Shown: piece after piece, positions 8,014-11,127 of the stretch
How the letters are laid out: every line of letters starts with the position of its first letter
Numbering within the stretch: the stretch's first letter is position 1
NCBI GenBank assembly: GCA_946479005.1
Contig: CAMLEM010000023.1
Span: 1 to 11,127 of the forward strand
Length of the DNA stretch: 11,127 nucleotides
Reading direction: 5' to 3'
Source of the DNA: an uncultured Chitinophagaceae bacterium
GTDB lineage: Bacteria > Bacteroidota > Bacteroidia > Chitinophagales > Chitinophagaceae
Program-made: the position numbers and the translations under genes
The notes under the pieces: model-generated
What the model saw: the letters and a program-made list of their open reading frames with translations, nothing else
Told to the model about the DNA's origin: nothing
The model's database searches: none

Positions 8014-8991
8014 ATAATACCGGTGCTCCACCAGGAAATTCCTTACATATTCTGTCACTCCTTCTTCCAGGCTGTAGAAATCTTTTTCATACCCCGCCTT
8101 CCTCAACTTCGTCATATCCGCTTCGGTAAAATACTGGTAGGTTTCCCGGATGTCTTCCGGCATATCTATATACTGGATATCCGGTTTTAATTCCAACGCA
8201 TTGAAAACCGCAAGCACGAGGTCGTTGAAGGTCCTGGCTTTTCCCGTGCCCGCGTTATAAAGTCCCGATCGCACCCTGTTGTCCATAAACCAATGGCAAA
8301 TGGATGCGATGTCCTTCACGTAGATGAAATCGCGAAGCTGCTCCCCGTCGCGAAAATCTTTTTTGTGAGAACGGAACAATCTCACCGATCCGCCAGACCG
8401 TATCTGGTTAAAAGAATGAAAGATCACGCTGGCCATTCTTTCCTTGTGGTATTCATTCGGCCCATAAACATTGAAGAATTTCAAACCATACCAGGAAGGC
8501 GGGCTGACCAGCTGCTTTAGCGCCCATTTGTCAAATTCATTCTTTGAAAGGCCGTAGGGGTTGAGGGGCTTCAGCTGGTCAACCAGGATATGATCATCGA
8601 GATAACCCTTCTCTCCCGCCCCATAAGTGGCTGCGGAAGAGGCATACACGAGGGGTACCCGGTTCACGGAACAATATTCCCAGATCCTTTTTGAATACTC
8701 GAGGTTGAGTTCCTGGTGCACGGCATAATTGAATTCCGTAGTATCCGTTCTCGCTCCCAGGTGATAAACAAAATCGAAGGCCTGGTCTTTCAGCCCTTGC
8801 AGCAGCTCATTGCGATCTATCTTTTCGGCGAACTTCGCGGATGCATAATTCGGTTCCTTGAGGGGTTCGTTGAATTCGTCGGAGAGAACGATATTCTCAA
8901 AACCTTCACGGTTCAGGTAACCGAGAAGATAACTCCCGATAAATCCAGCGGCCCCGGTGAGAAGGATTCTTTTGTTTTTTTCCATCTTCAT
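8011..8991 (-). CDS. hldD: ADP-L-glycero-D-manno-heptose 6-epimerase
   Basis: This 326-residue short-chain dehydrogenase/reductase epimerises ADP-D-glycero-D-manno-heptose to the L-glycero form, the heptose donor for the lipopolysaccharide inner core. The Rossmann fold starts [14 protein letters not shown] with the GxxGxxG motif at 13-19. The active site has S119 in [10 protein letters not shown]146 and K150 in NPYGLSK, and K183 in [16 protein letters not shown]. That last segment matches the HldD hallmark around E. coli K178 and separates it from UDP-galactose epimerases. DFIYVKDIA (221-229), [14 protein letters not shown] (245-258) and [17 protein letters not shown] (285-301) also follow HldD. 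The length is near the E. coli enzyme's 310. The start ATG overlaps the purL stop by four bases (ATGA), which supports it over the ATG six bases further on (8985). Other heptose-pathway genes (gmhA, hldE, gmhB) are not in the window. Confidence 0.93.
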   Translation of the reverse strand: MKMEKNKRILLTGAAGFIGSYLLGYLNREGFENIVLSDEFNEPLKEPNYASAKFAEKIDRNELLQGLKDQAFDFVYHLGARTDTTEFNYAVHQELNLEYSKRIWEYCSVNRVPLVYASSAATYGAGEKGYLDDHILVDQLKPLNPYGLSKNEFDKWALKQLVSPPSWYGLKFFNVYGPNEYHKERMASVIFHSFNQIRSGGSVRLFRSHKKDFRDGEQLRDFIYVKDIASICHWFMDNRVRSGLYNAGTGKARTFNDLVLAVFNALELKPDIQYIDMPEDIRETYQYFTEADMTKLRKAGYEKDFYSLEEGVTEYVRNFLVEHRYY

Positions 8992-11127
8992 ACAGGGATG
9001 AGTGCGGAACCGGCCTCTTCCCCGGCGAGGTTGGTTTCAATGGCGGTCTCATACCTGTATTTCCAGGCGCTTACCGACCCCCAGAACTCCCCGTCAATCA
9101 TCACATCTCCGGAGGTGACCACGCCCACCTGCATATGGGGAAGGTCGCGGAGAAGGGTGCGGAAGGTTTCCAGGTTACCGGGGCTAACGGTTACGATCAC
9201 CCGACTTTGACCCTCACCGAAGAGAAACGCATCCTTGCGTATCCCCTCCTTTGTTTGCAGGGAGAAGCCGAGCTCATTCGGGAATCCTGATTCACATAAT
9301 GCGGTAAACAGGCCGCCTTCACTGATGTCGTGCGCGGAACGGATGCATTTTTCAGCAATGAGCTCTTTTAAGCGTGCCTGGAGCAGGAATTCTTTGTCCA
9401 GGTCAAAATGCGGGGCCGACGAATATTCCACGCCGGCCACATTATGCAGGTATTCGGAAGATCCCAGGTCATCGGTCACTTCACCCAGCACATAGATAAG
9501 ATCGTTCTCTTCTTTGAGATCCAGGGTCATTTTTTCTGAGATATCTTCCAGCAGGCCCACCATACCGATGGTGGGAGTGGGATAGACAGGGCCATCGGGA
9601 TTCTGATTATAGAAGCTGACATTCCCCCCGGTCACCGGCGTATTGAATTTACGGCAGGCCTCTCCCATTCCCCGGATCACTTCCACGAACTGGTAATACA
9701 CTTCGGGATCGTAGGGATTGCCAAAATTCAGGCAGTTCGTCACGCCCAATGGTTCTCCCCCGCTGCATACAATATTTCGGGCGGCTTCGCTCACCGCGAT
9801 CATCGCTCCTTTGTATGGATCCGCATACACATACCGGCTATTGCAATCCGTGGTCACAGCGATGCCTTTTTTCGTCCCTTTCACCCAAACGATCGCGGCG
9901 TCGGAGGGTTCATTGGTGGACGTGTTCACGGTCCCCACCATACTGTCGTATTGGGTGAATATCCAGCGTTTGGATGCAATGGAAGGCAGCGCGATCAGTT
10001 GCGCGGCTACTTCCCTCAGGTCTTTTGGTACAGGCAGCTTTTGAGGATCGAAGTTTTTTATTTTTTGGAGGTAGGCCGGTTCACGCACTTCGCGTTCGTA
10101 GACCGGGGCTCCTCCTCCCAATACAAGTTCCTGGGCCGGGAGCGCCGCTTCGAGCTGTCCGTGCATATAAAACTCGAGAATGCCTCCGTCAGTCACCTCG
10201 CCGATCACGGAGCAGGGAAGATCCCATTTGTGAAAGATCGAAATGACCTCTTCTTCCCTGCCTTTCTCAGCCACAAGTAACATTCTCTCCTGGCTTTCGC
10301 TCAATAAAAGTTCCCAGGCCTTCATATCCTTTTGACGCGTAGGAACTTTGTCGAGATCGATTCGCATTCCGACTTCGCCTTTCGCGCTCATTTCCGATGT
10401 GGAACAAATGATGCCTGCAGCGCCCATATCCTGCATTCCCACCACGGCGCCGGTCTGGATCACTTCGAGACAGGCTTCCAGTAATTTCTTTTCCTGGAAA
10501 GGATCCCCGACCTGCACGGCAGGTAGTTCCTGTACGCTTTCTGCAGTAATATCTGCTGAGGCAAATGACGCGCCACCGATGCCGTCCTTTCCCGTGGCGC
10601 TTCCCACGAACATCACGGGATTGCCTTTTCCTTTGGCAGTGGCCGAAACCGTTTGCCCTGCTTTAACGATCCCCACGCTCATCGCATTCACGAGTGGATT
10701 GGTATGATAACAGGGATCGAAATAGATCTCGCCCCCCACTGTAGGAACGCCAAAACAATTCCCATAGTGGCCGATACCGTGTACCACTCCTGCCAGGAGA
10801 TGTTTGGTTTTGTCCTCCTCGAGCTTTCCAAAACGAAGTGAATTAAGCGCGGCGATCGGCCTGGCACCCATCGTGAAAATATCGCGGTGAATACCGCCTA
10901 CACCCGTGGCTGCACCCTGGAAGGGTTCGATGGCCGAAGGATGATTATGTGATTCGATCTTGAACACCACACCCAGCCCATCGCCGATATCCATCAAACC
11001 CGCATTTTCTTCTCCGGCTTTTACAAGCATTCTTCCTCCTTCCCGCGGAAGGGTCTTCAGCCACCGGATCGAATTCTTATAGCTGCAGTGCTCACTCCAC
11101 ATCCCCGAAAATGCGCAGAGCTCATTG
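8988..11127 (-). CDS. purL: Phosphoribosylformylglycinamidine synthase, small PurL subunit (5' end cut by window)
   Basis: PurL converts formylglycinamide ribonucleotide to its amidine with ATP and ammonia, the fourth step of purine synthesis. 712 residues are visible. The ATG at 11102 is internal: the frame stays open to the window edge and reads NELCAFSG before [10 protein letters not shown], matching the PurL family, so about 40-50 N-terminal residues lie outside. Numbering from that methionine, the active-site histidine is H5, followed by [19 protein letters not shown] (49-67), [14 protein letters not shown] (79-92) and [12 protein letters not shown] (114-125). The second ATP-binding half includes [19 protein letters not shown] (426-444), [10 protein letters not shown] (458-467), [13 protein letters not shown] (488-500) and SAHDISEGG (589-597). 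The protein stops after GSALIPV with no glutaminase domain, so it is the small type, which needs separate PurQ and PurS; neither gene is in the window. hldD follows with a 4-bp overlap. Confidence 0.96.
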   Translation of the reverse strand, partial: NELCAFSGMWSEHCSYKNSIRWLKTLPREGGRMLVKAGEENAGLMDIGDGLGVVFKIESHNHPSAIEPFQGAATGVGGIHRDIFTMGARPIAALNSLRFGKLEEDKTKHLLAGVVHGIGHYGNCFGVPTVGGEIYFDPCYHTNPLVNAMSVGIVKAGQTVSATAKGKGNPVMFVGSATGKDGIGGASFASADITAESVQELPAVQVGDPFQEKKLLEACLEVIQTGAVVGMQDMGAAGIICSTSEMSAKGEVGMRIDLDKVPTRQKDMKAWELLLSESQERMLLVAEKGREEEVISIFHKWDLPCSVIGEVTDGGILEFYMHGQLEAALPAQELVLGGGAPVYEREVREPAYLQKIKNFDPQKLPVPKDLREVAAQLIALPSIASKRWIFTQYDSMVGTVNTSTNEPSDAAIVWVKGTKKGIAVTTDCNSRYVYADPYKGAMIAVSEAARNIVCSGGEPLGVTNCLNFGNPYDPEVYYQFVEVIRGMGEACRKFNTPVTGGNVSFYNQNPDGPVYPTPTIGMVGLLEDISEKMTLDLKEENDLIYVLGEVTDDLGSSEYLHNVAGVEYSSAPHFDLDKEFLLQARLKELIAEKCIRSAHDISEGGLFTALCESGFPNELGFSLQTKEGIRKDAFLFGEGQSRVIVTVSPGNLETFRTLLRDLPHMQVGVVTSGDVMIDGEFWGSVSAWKYRYETAIETNLAGEEAGSALIPV

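Noticed and set aside
11100..11102. ATG as the true purL start
   Set aside because: The frame continues upstream with NELCAFSG, which matches PurL homologues before the MWSEHCS motif; the methionine is internal.

Overview
The window looks like chromosomal DNA from a member of the Bacteroidota, probably a relative of Chitinophagaceae (inference). The grounds are mid-range GC, Bacteroidota-style -7 elements (TAnnTTTG) in place of sigma70 -10 boxes, no clear Shine-Dalgarno sequences, a YidC with lysine at the hydrophilic-groove position and a basic C-terminal tail, a secreted DUF4412/GLPGLI-like protein, and pyrG next to yidC. It is mostly housekeeping DNA. I found no CRISPR array, transposase, phage gene, rRNA or tRNA, and no defence or biosynthetic cluster.

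Layout. Positions 63-1490 (minus) encode a cytosolic protein built of tetratricopeptide repeats, with a short tract of degenerate 7-bp repeats just beyond its stop. A 284-bp divergent spacer (1491-1774) carries two perfect 10-bp palindromes, an imperfect hairpin and a -7 element. It leads into a small secreted protein of unknown function (1775-2125, plus). That gene meets the secreted DUF4412/GLPGLI-like gene (2122-2784, minus) tail to tail, with the two stop codons sharing TTAA. Upstream of the latter on the minus strand are yidC (2883-4748) and pyrG (4792-6438). These two form a likely pyrG-yidC operon that ends in a strong hairpin at 2846-2873.

A divergent spacer (6439-6660) contains a good promoter candidate for pyrG and a 7-bp inverted repeat at its likely start site. 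A secreted metal-dependent amidohydrolase follows on the plus strand (6661-7944). It converges on hldD (8011-8991, minus), whose start codon overlaps by 4 bp the stop of purL. purL (8988 to the window edge, minus) is cut off at its 5' end by the end of the window.

Functionally the window combines nucleotide synthesis (PurL for purines, PyrG for CTP), envelope assembly (YidC for inner-membrane insertion, HldD for the heptose precursor of lipopolysaccharide) and exported proteins (amidohydrolase, DUF4412-like protein, small unknown). The points most worth checking are non-coding: the yidC-distal hairpin, the pyrG leader repeat, the palindromes in the 1491-1774 spacer, and the purL-hldD coupling.
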